A stretch of DNA of 64,000 bases from Pontibacter anaerobius (GTDB lineage Bacteria > Bacteroidota > Bacteroidia > Cytophagales > Hymenobacteraceae): assembly GCF_026241195.1 (NCBI RefSeq), contig NZ_JAPFQO010000003.1:124001-188000 (forward strand), in the 5' to 3' direction. This document shows positions 8,786 to 17,215 of this stretch, piece after piece. Under the pieces are notes generated by a model. It made no database searches and had not been told where the DNA came from. It was given only the letters and a program-made list of their open reading frames with translations. The position numbers and the translations under genes are program-made. The number at the start of each line of letters is the position of its first letter. Position 1 is the first letter of the stretch.

Positions 8786-10120
8786 ATGACTGCAGGCAAA
8801 AAAGCATATTCCCTTATCAGGCCAGGCAACCGGTGGCCGTTTCTGCTGATTACGAGCCTTTTCTTTCTCTGGGGCCTGGCCAACAACATGACCGACACGC
8901 TTTTGGCGGCATTCAAAAGGATCATGAGCATGTCAGATTTCCAGACATCCTGGATCCAGATGGCCTTTTATGGAGCTTACTTCTGCCTTGCCTTGCCTGC
9001 GGCTATACTCATCAAGCGGTATTCTTATAAGACGGGGATCTTGGTAGGGCTTGGATTGTTTATCCTTGGGTCACTGCTTTTTTACCCAGCCAGCATCATG
9101 ATGTCCTATGGGGCCTTTTTGGTGGCGCTTTATGTTTTAGCTGGGGGCCTGTCTATCCTGGAGACGGCCGCCAACCCTTACATTGTTGCCATGGGGCCGG
9201 AAGAAACAGGAACCCGTCGCTTGAACCTTGCTCAGTCCTTTAATCCGATAGGTTCTGTTACAGGGGTTTTGCTCAGTAAGCTGTTTATCCTTTCTCAACT
9301 CAACTTTTCCAGCTCCGAAGAGCGCGGGGCTATGTCCCCGGAAGAGCTGGCAGCAATACAGTCAGACGAACTAACTGCTGTGATGGGCCCCTACGTCGGG
9401 GTTGCCTTTTTCCTGGTGCTTGTTTGGTTAGCCGTGAAAATTACCCCCATGCCCAAAGCCTCAGATGCCGGTCCTACGCTGGACCTGGTCCCATCTTTCA
9501 AACGGTTGGTGAAACGGCCGCACTACGTGTGGGCCGTTGTGACGCAGTTTTTTTATGTAGGTGCGCAGATTGGAATTTGGTCTTATACTATCCGGTATGT
9601 GATGCAGGAAACGCAGCTGAATGAGGAAAGTGCTTCTTCTTATTATATGGCAGCTCTCATCCTGTTTATGGTTTCCCGTTTCATTTTCACGGCCCTGATG
9701 AAGTATATAAGTCCTAAACATCTGCTGCTGCTAAGTGCCACCGGAGCAGCAGTCTGCACGCTGCTGGTAATTTATGGCAGTGGCTTCCTAGGCGTGTATG
9801 CCCTGATTGCTGTTTCGGGTTTCATGTCCTTGATGTTCCCAACCATCTACGGAATGGGTATCAGGAACTTGGGAGAGGATACAAAAATAGGGGGTTCCGG
9901 TTTGATCATGGCCATCCTGGGAGGGGCCATTCTCACATCGGTACAGGGCTTCGTCTCGGACCAGACCCAAAGCATTCACATGGCTTTCTATGTGCCGTTT
10001 CTTTGTTTCATTGCGGTAGCCTTGTATGCTGTTGCGTCTGATGGTTTGGAGCGGAGTAGCCTTCGTCCTGAAAGCGAGGTTGCGGCCGCACCGGAGGGTG
10101 CCTGTCAAAGGGTAGTTTAA
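8786..10120 (+). CDS. fucP: L-fucose:H+ symporter, MFS family
   Basis: 444 aa with about twelve hydrophobic segments; an inner-membrane major facilitator of the FHS/FucP type. Family features include FFLWGLANNMTDTLLAAFKR in the first helix, GAYFCLALPAAILIKRYSYK, and GLSILETAANPYIVAMGP. It opens a run of same-strand genes encoding every later step of oxidative L-fucose breakdown, which is why I call it a fucose rather than a glucose/galactose transporter. The next gene starts 3 nt after its stop, indicating translational coupling. Confidence 0.88.
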   Translation: MTAGKKAYSLIRPGNRWPFLLITSLFFLWGLANNMTDTLLAAFKRIMSMSDFQTSWIQMAFYGAYFCLALPAAILIKRYSYKTGILVGLGLFILGSLLFYPASIMMSYGAFLVALYVLAGGLSILETAANPYIVAMGPEETGTRRLNLAQSFNPIGSVTGVLLSKLFILSQLNFSSSEERGAMSPEELAAIQSDELTAVMGPYVGVAFFLVLVWLAVKITPMPKASDAGPTLDLVPSFKRLVKRPHYVWAVVTQFFYVGAQIGIWSYTIRYVMQETQLNEESASSYYMAALILFMVSRFIFTALMKYISPKHLLLLSATGAAVCTLLVIYGSGFLGVYALIAVSGFMSLMFPTIYGMGIRNLGEDTKIGGSGLIMAILGGAILTSVQGFVSDQTQSIHMAFYVPFLCFIAVALYAVASDGLERSSLRPESEVAAAPEGACQRVV

Positions 10121-10122
10121 AA

Positions 10123-10488
10123 ATGGATGAAGCTAACAGGGAGAAAATGAAGAGGTACTGTATGGCATTGGACCTGAAAGATGATCCGAAAATGATAGCT
10201 GAATATGTGCACTGGCATCAGCAGGTATGGCCTGAAGTTAAGCAGAGCTTACGTGCGTCCGGTGTCGAGAGTATGGAAATTTACCACTTCAGCAACAGGC
10301 TCTTTATGATCATAGAGGCTGACAACACCTTTAGCTTTGAAGCCAAGGCAGCCAGGGACAAAGCGAACCCGGTAGTACAGGAGTGGGAGCAGCTTATGTG
10401 GAAATATCAGCTTCTCCTTCCCGGTACCCGGGAAGGAGAGAAGTGGGTGCTGCTGGAACGGATTTTCTCGCTTGAGGCAAATACTTGA
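10123..10488 (+). CDS. L-fucose/L-rhamnose mutarotase (DUF718/RhaM family)
   Basis: 121 aa, the usual size for the RhaM-like alpha/beta-barrel mutarotases, which interconvert alpha and beta anomers so that the dehydrogenase receives its preferred form. Visible family features are RYCMALDLKDD, HWHQQVWPEV with the conserved His, and GVESMEIYHFSNRLFMIIE. A second in-frame ATG at 10147 (MKRYCMAL) is the start more typical of the family. In a fucose operon the substrate is most likely L-fucose. RhaM and L-fucose mutarotases of this family are hard to separate by sequence. Confidence 0.85.
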   Translation: MDEANREKMKRYCMALDLKDDPKMIAEYVHWHQQVWPEVKQSLRASGVESMEIYHFSNRLFMIIEADNTFSFEAKAARDKANPVVQEWEQLMWKYQLLLPGTREGEKWVLLERIFSLEANT

Positions 10489-10507
10489 CTTATTGAAATT
10501 AAAATTT

Positions 10508-11272
10508 ATGTTCCGACTAAACAACAGGATAGCCTTGGTAACGGGTGGTGGCAGCGGTATCGGGCGGGCGGTGGCCCTAACCTTTGCCTCGAGCGGCGCC
10601 ACCGTGCATGTATTGGACGTGAACCGGGAGAGTGCCGCAAAAACGGCAGACGAAATTAGCAGAAACGGTGGCAATGCTGTGTCGCATGCCTGCGATGTAA
10701 CAGATCAGCAGGAAGTAATGGCTGTCTTCAGGGGTATTGGGAAGCTGGACATCCTGGTAAACAGTGCGGGTGTCTCTCATATCGGCAAGGCTGACACCAC
10801 CTCCGAAGAGGATTTTGACCGCCTGTACCAGGTAAATGTAAAGGGTGTTTACAATTGCCTATTTGCGGCAATACCGCTGATGAAGGAAAACGGCGGGGGA
10901 GCCATTCTGAACCTGGGCTCTATTGCCGCTGTCGTTGGCCTGCCGGACCGCTTCGCATATTCTATGAGCAAGGGCGCAGTACAGGCCATGACCATGTCGG
11001 TGGCCAAAGATTACCTGCGGGACAATATCCGTTGCAACAGTGTTTCACCGGCACGGGTGCATACTCCTTTCGTCGATGGTTTCCTGGCCAAGAACTACCC
11101 TGGTCAGGAGCAGGAAATGTTCCAGAAGCTTTCTCAAACTCAGCCTATTGGCAGGATGGCCAAGCCGGACGAAATAGCCAAACTTATTCTTTACCTCTGT
11201 TCAGACGAGGCCTCCTTCATTACTGGAAATGACTACCCTATTGATGGGGGCTTTACAAAACTCAACAACTAG
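10508..11272 (+). CDS. SDR oxidoreductase, probable 2-keto-3-deoxy-L-fuconate dehydrogenase
   Basis: Start chosen at 10508 (MFRLNNRIALVTGG); the upstream in-frame ATG at 10472 would overlap the mutarotase gene and adds no conserved sequence. 254 aa, classical short-chain dehydrogenase: cofactor motif TGGGSGIGRA, NSAG, a catalytic Ser in LGSIAA and YSMSK (Tyr-x-x-x-Lys). The C-terminal region (HTPFVDGF, QPIGRMAKPDEIAKL, GNDYPIDGG) resembles the subgroup containing 2-keto-3-deoxy-L-fuconate dehydrogenase, which makes 2,4-diketo-3-deoxy-L-fuconate for the FAH-type hydrolase next door. The assignment between the two SDRs is by resemblance and context. Confidence 0.8.
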   Translation: MFRLNNRIALVTGGGSGIGRAVALTFASSGATVHVLDVNRESAAKTADEISRNGGNAVSHACDVTDQQEVMAVFRGIGKLDILVNSAGVSHIGKADTTSEEDFDRLYQVNVKGVYNCLFAAIPLMKENGGGAILNLGSIAAVVGLPDRFAYSMSKGAVQAMTMSVAKDYLRDNIRCNSVSPARVHTPFVDGFLAKNYPGQEQEMFQKLSQTQPIGRMAKPDEIAKLILYLCSDEASFITGNDYPIDGGFTKLNN

Positions 11273-11363
11273 GCCTGCCGATGGCTGAAGTTAAAGGCAG
11301 CAGACCTAACCTTATACAATTACATACACCAGGTTTACCATTCGGAGGCCTACCAAACACATT

Positions 11364-12221
11364 ATGAAACTAATACGATACGGAGAACCGAAACAGGAAA
11401 AAACAGGCATCGTGCTTGATGGCCAGCTGTATGATACTTCCGCTTTTGGGGAGGATTACAATGAACAATTTCTAGAAACGGATGGCTTGGCCCGACTGGA
11501 ACAGTTTGTCTTTGAAAATGCAGGGAAACTGAAATCCATACCGGAAAACAGCCGGCTGGGTAGCCCGGTCGGACGTCCCTCCAAAATCGTCTGCATTGGA
11601 CTTAACTATGCAGACCATGCCCGCGAAACCAACGCCCCTTTGCCTACCGAACCTGTCATTTTCATGAAGTCCACCACATCACTGGTGGGGCCGAATGATG
11701 ATATCATTCTTCCGAAAAACTCTACAAAAACTGATTGGGAAGTGGAGTTGGCTTTCGTGATTGGCCGGGAGGCAAGCTATGTGGAAGAAGCACAGGCGAT
11801 GGAATATGTAGCCGGTTACTGCCTGCACAACGATGTATCAGAGCGGGAGTTCCAACTGGAGCGAAATGGCACCTGGGACAAAGGCAAAGGCTGTGATACC
11901 TTTGCGCCGCTTGGCCCCTATTTTGTCACCAAAGAGGAGGTAGAGGATGCAGACAACCTGCGCCTGTGGCTGAAGGTGAACGGAGAAATGATGCAGGAAG
12001 GCACTACAGCCAATTTTATTTTTCGCATCCCTTACCTGGTGCACTATGTAAGCCAGTTTATGACCCTGCTGCCTGGTGATATTGTCTCGACCGGCACGCC
12101 TGCCGGCGTAGGATTAGGGATGAACCCGCAGGTTTACCTGAAGCCTGGGGATCTGGTGGAGTTAGGGATTGACGGTTTGGGTACCGCTTGCCAGCGCGTG
12201 AAGGCTTATGCAGCGGATTGA
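11364..12221 (+). CDS. FAH-family hydrolase, probable 2,4-diketo-3-deoxy-L-fuconate hydrolase
   Basis: 285 aa, fumarylacetoacetate hydrolase fold. The core motif KIVCIGLNYADHARET begins the catalytic domain, followed by PVIFMKSTTSLVGP, the metal-binding TDWEVELAFVIGREA (Glu/Glu), and STGTPAGVGLGM. In the oxidative fucose pathway this family cleaves the diketo acid to pyruvate and L-lactate. A generic annotation would be ureidoglycolate lyase-like; context favours the fucose role. The 3' end overlaps the lactonase start by 14 bp. Confidence 0.82.
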   Translation: MKLIRYGEPKQEKTGIVLDGQLYDTSAFGEDYNEQFLETDGLARLEQFVFENAGKLKSIPENSRLGSPVGRPSKIVCIGLNYADHARETNAPLPTEPVIFMKSTTSLVGPNDDIILPKNSTKTDWEVELAFVIGREASYVEEAQAMEYVAGYCLHNDVSEREFQLERNGTWDKGKGCDTFAPLGPYFVTKEEVEDADNLRLWLKVNGEMMQEGTTANFIFRIPYLVHYVSQFMTLLPGDIVSTGTPAGVGLGMNPQVYLKPGDLVELGIDGLGTACQRVKAYAAD

Positions 12222-13041
12222 CGCACATCAGCACTTCTGGCAGTATGATGCCTTAAGGGAGAGCTGGATTACTGAAGAGATGGCGGCCATTCGGCGTGAT
12301 TTCATGCCCCGGGACCTGGAGCCGCTGTTACAGCGGCATAGGTTGGACGGTTGTGTGCTGGTGCAATCAGCCGAGCCTGAGGAGGAAAATGACTTCCTGC
12401 TGGACCTGGCCTCCGCGCATGACTTCATTAAAGGTGTGGTCGGCTGGGTAGATTTTAAGGCCGCAGACGTAGAGGAGCGGTTGTCGCATTTGAGTCAGTT
12501 CAGTAAGCTCAAGGGCTTTCGATACATCCTGCAAGGGGCTCTCGACCGGGCGCTGATGCTGCACCCAAGCTTTAAGCGAGGAATCGGAAAGCTGAGGAAC
12601 TTTGGGTTTACGTATGATATACTCATCTACCCGGATCAGCTGCGGTATATACCCGAGTTCGTGGCTGCCTTCCCTGATCAGCCCTTTGTGATTGATCACC
12701 TGGCCAAGCCCAACATCCGGGACAAGCAGCTTGAGGGGTGGAGCAGAGAGTTGAAAAAAATTGCCCAACATCAAAATGTATTGTGCAAGGTTTCCGGCAT
12801 GGTAACAGAGGCAGACTGGCAAAACTGGAGGAGAGAAGACTTTGTCCCTTACCTGGATACCGTTACAGACGCCTTTGGAACGGAGAGACTCATGTACGGC
12901 TCTGATTGGCCGGTATGTTTAGTGGCGGCCAGCTATGGGGAAGTGCTGGGAGTGGTAGAGGAGTATTACTCCGCTTTCAGCCAGCAGGAGCAGGCGGCAG
13001 TATTCGGGGTGAACGCCACCCGTTTTTACAACTTATCTTAA
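12208..13041 (+). CDS. L-fucono-1,5-lactonase, amidohydrolase family
   Basis: 277 aa, a metal-dependent amidohydrolase-superfamily TIM barrel of the COG3618 type. Metal/active-site motifs: DAHQHFW at the N-terminus, VIDHLAKP mid-protein and MYGSDWPVC near the C-terminus. It hydrolyses the lactone made by L-fucose dehydrogenase to L-fuconate. It starts inside the end of the FAH gene (14-bp overlap) and is followed by the second SDR only 11 nt downstream, so it is co-transcribed. Confidence 0.85.
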   Translation: MQRIDAHQHFWQYDALRESWITEEMAAIRRDFMPRDLEPLLQRHRLDGCVLVQSAEPEEENDFLLDLASAHDFIKGVVGWVDFKAADVEERLSHLSQFSKLKGFRYILQGALDRALMLHPSFKRGIGKLRNFGFTYDILIYPDQLRYIPEFVAAFPDQPFVIDHLAKPNIRDKQLEGWSRELKKIAQHQNVLCKVSGMVTEADWQNWRREDFVPYLDTVTDAFGTERLMYGSDWPVCLVAASYGEVLGVVEEYYSAFSQQEQAAVFGVNATRFYNLS

Positions 13042-13052
13042 AGAAGAGCACC

Positions 13053-13841
13053 ATGGATTTAGGTTTACAGGACAAGGTAATTATTGTGACTGGCGGCGCC
13101 AAAGGCATCGGCAGAGGCATTGCCGAAGTATTAGCGGCGGAAGGAGCCGTGCCCGTGATTGTAGGCAGAAACAGATCTGATAACCAGGAGGCGGTAAGCG
13201 CGATAGAACGCGCCGGTGGCAGGGCATTCCAGTTGGTGGCGGAGTTGGCTGATCCCGAAGAGTGCAAACAGGCGGTGCGGGCTGTGCTAAAAGAGTTCGG
13301 ACGCATAGAAGGTCTTGTGAACAACGCCGGGGTGAATGATGGGATAGGACTAGAGCATGGCAGCTACGAAGGTTTTATGACTTCTCTGCATCGCAACCTG
13401 GTGCACTATTACCTCATGGTGCACCATGCGCTGGCCGCCTTAAAGGAAAGCAAGGGCCACATCGTCAATATCAGTTCCAAGACGGCAGAGACCGGGCAGG
13501 GAAATACGTCAGCCTATGCCGCTGCCAATGGTGGCCGCAATGCGCTGACGCGTGAATGGGCGGTAGAACTGCTCAAGTATGGTCTGCGGGTGAACTCCAT
13601 CGTTGTGGCAGAGAGCTGGACGCCCCAGTATGCCAGCTGGATACAGACGCTGCCTAACCCGGAAGAAAAGCTAAAGGAAATCACCTCCTGTATCCCGATG
13701 GGGGGTAGAATGACCACTGTGGAAGAAATTGCCAACACGGTAGCTTTTTTACTTTCAGAGCGATCCAGCCATACCACAGGGCAGCTTATTCACGTTGATG
13801 GCGGCTATGTTCACCTGGACCGGGCACTGGTTAACAGATAG
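13053..13841 (+). CDS. SDR oxidoreductase, probable L-fucose dehydrogenase
   Basis: Start set at the ATG 13053 (MDLGLQDKVIIVTGG), 11 nt after the lactonase stop; the frame is open further upstream, but that part lies within the lactonase gene. 262 aa. The SDR cofactor site is TGGAKGIGRG, with NNAG and Ser in NISSK. The catalytic Y-x-x-x-K lysine is replaced: the line reads SAYAAANGGRNALTREW, with Asn where Lys is normal (Y-A-A-A-N). This is noteworthy for a pathway dehydrogenase. By elimination and resemblance it is the L-fucose dehydrogenase, oxidising L-fucose at C1 to the lactone. Confidence 0.72.
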   Translation: MDLGLQDKVIIVTGGAKGIGRGIAEVLAAEGAVPVIVGRNRSDNQEAVSAIERAGGRAFQLVAELADPEECKQAVRAVLKEFGRIEGLVNNAGVNDGIGLEHGSYEGFMTSLHRNLVHYYLMVHHALAALKESKGHIVNISSKTAETGQGNTSAYAAANGGRNALTREWAVELLKYGLRVNSIVVAESWTPQYASWIQTLPNPEEKLKEITSCIPMGGRMTTVEEIANTVAFLLSERSSHTTGQLIHVDGGYVHLDRALVNR

Positions 13842-13973
13842 CCTTGTGCACAGGCTCTGTTAGAGCCATAAAGAGCGGACATGACCTGCTTTGGTGGCAC
13901 CTGTTACTGTTATAGGTGGTGAAGGTACCCGCCTCTGTGTTTACATCAATCAGGTTATGCTGGTTTGTATGCA

Positions 13974-13981
13974 TAGGTTTG
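13974..13981 (+). promoter_or_regulatory. Candidate -7 box upstream of the UxaA-like gene
   Basis: TAGGTTTG matches the Bacteroidota -7 consensus TAnnTTTG, 35 nt before the ATG at 14017. No clear -33 TTTG at ideal spacing. It implies the dehydratase gene may have its own promoter, since it is separated from the SDR by 175 nt. Confidence 0.4.
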
Positions 13982-14016
13982 ATTATAAGTAGATGAGATT
14001 AAGTTTTTACCTAGAT

Positions 14017-15669
14017 ATGAAACAAAGGGTTCTTAAAGTGCATCCACAGGACAATGTGATGGTTGCTTTAACAGATTTAGAGGCCGGGGAAACTATACTG
14101 GATGAGGGGGCGCAGTATCAGTTGCTGGATGCTATTCCTGCAAAACACAAGTTTGCTTTGGTTGATCTTCCCAAAGGGGCTGAGGTCACGATGTATGGGG
14201 TGATGGTCGGCAAAACAGAAGCGAACGTGCCCGCAGGAAGTCTGCTGACAACAGCTAATCTAAAGCACGCCGTGAAAGAGTTCAGGACAGGTGCGCGCAG
14301 AACCGACTGGCTGAAGCCTGATGTGTCCAAGTGGCATACACGCACGTTTCGTGGGTATCATCGGCAGGATGGGAGCGTCGGTACTGCTAACTACTGGCTG
14401 GTCATCCCTATGGTGTTCTGTGAGAACAGGAATCTGGAGGTGCTCCAGGAGGCATTGGTCAACAGCCTGGGTTATGGGCGTAACAAAAACTACTTGAGCC
14501 AGGCGCAACAATTGATTGAACTCTACAGTGCAGGCAGTAGCATTGAGCAGATCCTGCAGGCAGATCTGCAATACGGAATAGGTCAGCAGCCGGCCCTTCG
14601 CTTATTTCCCAATGTAGACGGTATTAAGTTTCTGCCGCATGCCGGGGGCTGCGGAGGTACGCGTCAGGATGCACAGGCCCTATGTGGCCTACTGGCAGGT
14701 TACATTACACATTCCAACGTGGCTGGAGCGACAGTTCTGAGTCTGGGCTGCCAGCACGCGCAAGTATCGATGCTGGAAGAGGAAATCCATAAAAGGACAT
14801 CACTGTTCAATAAGCCCTTATACATCTTGGAACAACAGGAGGTCGGTTCAGAAACCCAGATGCTGGCGGAAGCCATTAAGAAAACTTTTGTGGGGCTAAT
14901 ACAGGCAAATGAGACGGAGCGCCGGCCGGCTCCCCTCAGTAAACTGTGTGTTGGGCTGGAGTGCGGTGGCTCGGATGGCTTCTCGGGAATATCTGCTAAC
15001 CCGGCAATTGGATATACCTCCGATCTCTTGGTAGCTTTAGGCGGTACTGTTATTCTGTCTGAGTTTCCGGAGCTTTGCGGCGTTGAGCAGAACCTGATTG
15101 ACCGCTGTTTAGAGCAGGAAGACGCTGAACGGTTCTCTTATCTGATGAAAACATATCAGGAAAGAGCCGTAGCCGTTGGCTCAGGATTTGATATGAATCC
15201 TTCCCCTGGCAACATCAAAGATGGGCTTATAACAGATGCTATAAAGTCAGCCGGTGCGGCAAAGAAGGGGGGAAGTTCCCCTGTGGTGGCGGTGCTGGAT
15301 TACCCGGAGAAGGTGACTAAGCCTGGTTTAAATTTACTTTGTACCCCTGGAAATGATGTGGAGTCTACTACGGCGGAGGTGGCATCCGGCGCCAACATCG
15401 TCTTATTTACGACAGGGCTTGGCACCCCCACCGGGAATCCTGTCGCCCCGGTCGTTAAAATTGCCACTAACACAAAGTTGTATGATAAAATGCGCGATAT
15501 CATAGACATCAATGCTGGGACTATCACAGAGGGGGAGGAGACCATACAGCATGCTGGGGAGCGTATACTTGATTACATTATTGCTGTAGCCAGTGGGGAA
15601 GAAGTTGTCGCCGCTGTAAGACTCGGACAAGATGACTTTATACCGTGGAAAAGAGGAGTGTCTCTATAG
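14017..15669 (+). CDS. UxaA/altronate dehydratase-family protein, probable L-fuconate dehydratase
   Basis: I prefer the ATG at 14017 (MKQRVLKVHPQDNVMVAL), where family similarity begins, over 13993; 550 aa. The N-terminal SAF-like domain (about 1-95) is followed by the UxaA/GarD catalytic region: FRGYHRQDGSVGTANYW, PHAGGCGGTRQD, LSLGCQHAQVS, GLECGGSDGFSGI and LLCTPGNDVESTTAEVASG. Conserved cysteines suit an iron-dependent hydro-lyase. The operon otherwise supplies every oxidative fucose step except dehydration of L-fuconate, so this enzyme probably fills it in place of the enolase-superfamily fuconate dehydratase. Altronate or galactarate dehydration remains possible. Confidence 0.82.
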   Translation: MKQRVLKVHPQDNVMVALTDLEAGETILDEGAQYQLLDAIPAKHKFALVDLPKGAEVTMYGVMVGKTEANVPAGSLLTTANLKHAVKEFRTGARRTDWLKPDVSKWHTRTFRGYHRQDGSVGTANYWLVIPMVFCENRNLEVLQEALVNSLGYGRNKNYLSQAQQLIELYSAGSSIEQILQADLQYGIGQQPALRLFPNVDGIKFLPHAGGCGGTRQDAQALCGLLAGYITHSNVAGATVLSLGCQHAQVSMLEEEIHKRTSLFNKPLYILEQQEVGSETQMLAEAIKKTFVGLIQANETERRPAPLSKLCVGLECGGSDGFSGISANPAIGYTSDLLVALGGTVILSEFPELCGVEQNLIDRCLEQEDAERFSYLMKTYQERAVAVGSGFDMNPSPGNIKDGLITDAIKSAGAAKKGGSSPVVAVLDYPEKVTKPGLNLLCTPGNDVESTTAEVASGANIVLFTTGLGTPTGNPVAPVVKIATNTKLYDKMRDIIDINAGTITEGEETIQHAGERILDYIIAVASGEEVVAAVRLGQDDFIPWKRGVSL

Positions 15670-15885
15670 GGTAGGTGCTGGGGAAAATTTTTCAACAACA
15701 GTGTTAGGAGCTCCTTCTGTTAAAAGCTGGTTCATAAATCAAATGACAGGTGGAGTGTGTTTAGAATTGCAGGGGAGGCTAAAGAGATCGGTAAAGGAGA
15801 AAACAGCTTAATATTCAAGGGGTACACTCTTGGTTTCCTATCTTCAAGGCTCGGCAGAGCAGGTGACCTGCAGGACTCTGAAAGC
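15670..15885. other. Non-coding gap after the fucose genes
   Basis: No convincing coding sequence. Short open frames here are out of phase with any recognisable family. The gap ends in the degenerate tail of the hipA relic. Confidence 0.5.
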
Positions 15886-16188
15886 CTACACCTTCCAAGT
15901 CTGTGGTTTCCTTCCTTTCGTTCTGGATCTTATATGCTTGTTGCTATAGAGGCGAATAGAGAATTTCCTCTGTTGAGGTGTTTGATGTGATGATAAGAAC
16001 AATCCGTCAAAGAGGGGGAGCAGGATTCTACTGGTGAAGGGCGCTTTATACAACAGCAGCGTGAGACTGGCCGATTTTGGTGCAGGAGATTGCAGGTAGA
16101 CAAGGTCATATACCAAGTGATAGCCGTTCTCGTCCTGCGTTAGCCAGTTGGCTGTTTTGTCGTGGAGCTTTATCTCGGCTTTTCTCAT
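15886..16188 (-). pseudogene. hipA N-terminal remnant
   Basis: 100 codons. The first ~63 residues resemble the HipA N-terminal domain: MRKAEIKLHDKTANWL, YHLVYDLVYLQ, SASLTLLLYKAPF and LLPLFDGL (family pattern SLTLPLR..PY...LFPFFDGLLPEG). After FDGL the similarity stops and the frame runs on as unrelated sequence. The ~340-residue kinase body of a HipA toxin is missing. The start overlaps the stop of the hipB relic in an ATGA arrangement, as in intact hipBA operons. Confidence 0.78.
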
Positions 16189-16397
16189 AAGACAATTATG
16201 TTATATGTTGTTGGTACAGGGCCTATCTGGTGCCTAAAGAGCTGAAGCACCTGGTTCACCTTATCCAGCCGGAGGGTTTCCTTCCCCTGCTCGAGATCTC
16301 TGATAAACCGAAGGCCGACCTGTGCCTTCACCGCCAATTTTGGTTGGGTTAGGTTCTCTTGCTAGCGCCTTTCCTTTACAAACTCATTCAATAGCAT
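16185..16397 (-). pseudogene. hipB/Y4mF-type antitoxin relic with in-frame stop
   Basis: Reading down from the ATG (complement of 16395-16397), 71 codons encode an XRE helix-turn-helix antitoxin: VKERR, stop, QENLTQPKLAVKAQVGL, RFIRDLEQGKETLRLDKVNQ, VLQLF. The premature TAG is codon 12 (16362-16364); one substitution from AAG (Lys) would restore VKERRKQENLTQ. The rest of the frame is uninterrupted to a TGA that overlaps the hipA relic start. Two matching palindromes lie just upstream. So the pair was once an autoregulated hipBA module. Confidence 0.8.
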
Positions 16398-16401
16398 GTT
16401 T

Positions 16402-16419
16402 TATACCTTACCGGGTATA
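16402..16419. promoter_or_regulatory. HipB-type operator O1
   Basis: TATACCTTACCGGGTATA: arms TATACC/GGTATA, 5 bp upstream of the hipB relic start codon. E. coli HipB operators have a comparable TATCC-N8-GGATA layout. Its reverse complement matches O2 at 17 of 18 positions. Confidence 0.72.
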
Positions 16420-16442
16420 AATATTTGATTTCATAATACTTC

Positions 16443-16460
16443 TATACCCGATAAGGTATA
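16443..16460. promoter_or_regulatory. HipB-type operator O2
   Basis: TATACCCGATAAGGTATA, the same dyad in the opposite orientation. Its centre is 41 bp from that of O1, about four helical turns, so bound dimers would lie on one DNA face around a promoter. Confidence 0.72.
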
Positions 16461-16674
16461 ACAAAGTGTTAAGTAGTGGCGAAGATTACAGCCATGGTTC
16501 CGAAGATCATGATGCTTTATCAAGCATAGTACTGAGTTCTAAATTCAGTAAAATTCAAAGGTGCAGGTTCGTGCTTCATCCCAATATGTTGATAGGGTGT
16601 ACTTAAGCAAACTAATGATTTACTCTTAATCAGGTATAGCAGTATCATCGCTTGTGCAGCGTACAATGTGGTCA

Positions 16675-16944
16675 TTATCCTTTGAAATCGGTGAGCTTCG
16701 CCATAATGTCTCGCTTGGCCTCTGACTTAAAGCTGTCGAGGTAGTTCTGCGTGGTCTTCTCGCTGGCATGGCACAGGGACTCGGAGATGAAGACACCTGC
16801 TCGCTTCAGCACAGTGGAGGAGTGCCGGGCCGTGTAGGTGGTCATGCACTCCTCAATGCCCAAGGCGATCTGCACCATAAACCTATTGATAGTCCGAGTA
16901 GTGTCAAGTGTGGTGCGCAATAAACTTGACAAACAGAAAAACAT
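16675..16944 (-). pseudogene. Tyrosine recombinase (integrase) C-terminal remnant
   Basis: Only the C-terminal end of a Bacteroidota tyrosine integrase survives: ECMTTYTARHSSTVLKRAGV then ISESLCHASEKTTQNYLDSF. The R-H box (ARHS), the H of the third box (LCH, usually LGH) and the catalytic Tyr (NYLDSF) are visible. The N-terminal ~250 residues, including the first catalytic Arg, are missing. A residue also seems lost after ARHS. With the hipBA relic, this marks the remains of an integrated element. Confidence 0.72.
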
Positions 16945-17089
16945 GCCTTACCTTTATTGTGTAATATTTGCAGTCAGAATATAGTTTTTAATTGGTGATC
17001 GATTCGGTGAGTTAGAGAATGTTTTCCGTTTAAAGTATTGATATATAATTGTTTGTAGGAAGTAAAAAATCCCTGCATACTCCACATTT

Positions 17090-17136
17090 AAAACAAAAAA
17101 GCCCGTAAACGGTAAGTTTACGGGCTTTTTTGTTTT
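17090..17136 (-). terminator. Strong intrinsic terminator after the GH20 gene
   Basis: A perfect 21-bp stem (17090-17110 with 17116-17136) with loop GGTAA, flanked by A and T runs, so it can work in both directions. It lies 80 bp beyond the hexosaminidase stop. Confidence 0.92.
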
Positions 17137-17215
17137 CTATAGATTCATACTTTTATAGCAGGCAGAAGCAAAGATTTACAGAGTTTATACTTCCTCCTGT
17201 CAAATTAACCTGAAT

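Noticed and set aside
15757..15990. Plus-strand frame across the hipA relic
   Set aside because: Overlaps a better-explained minus-strand relic and matches nothing.
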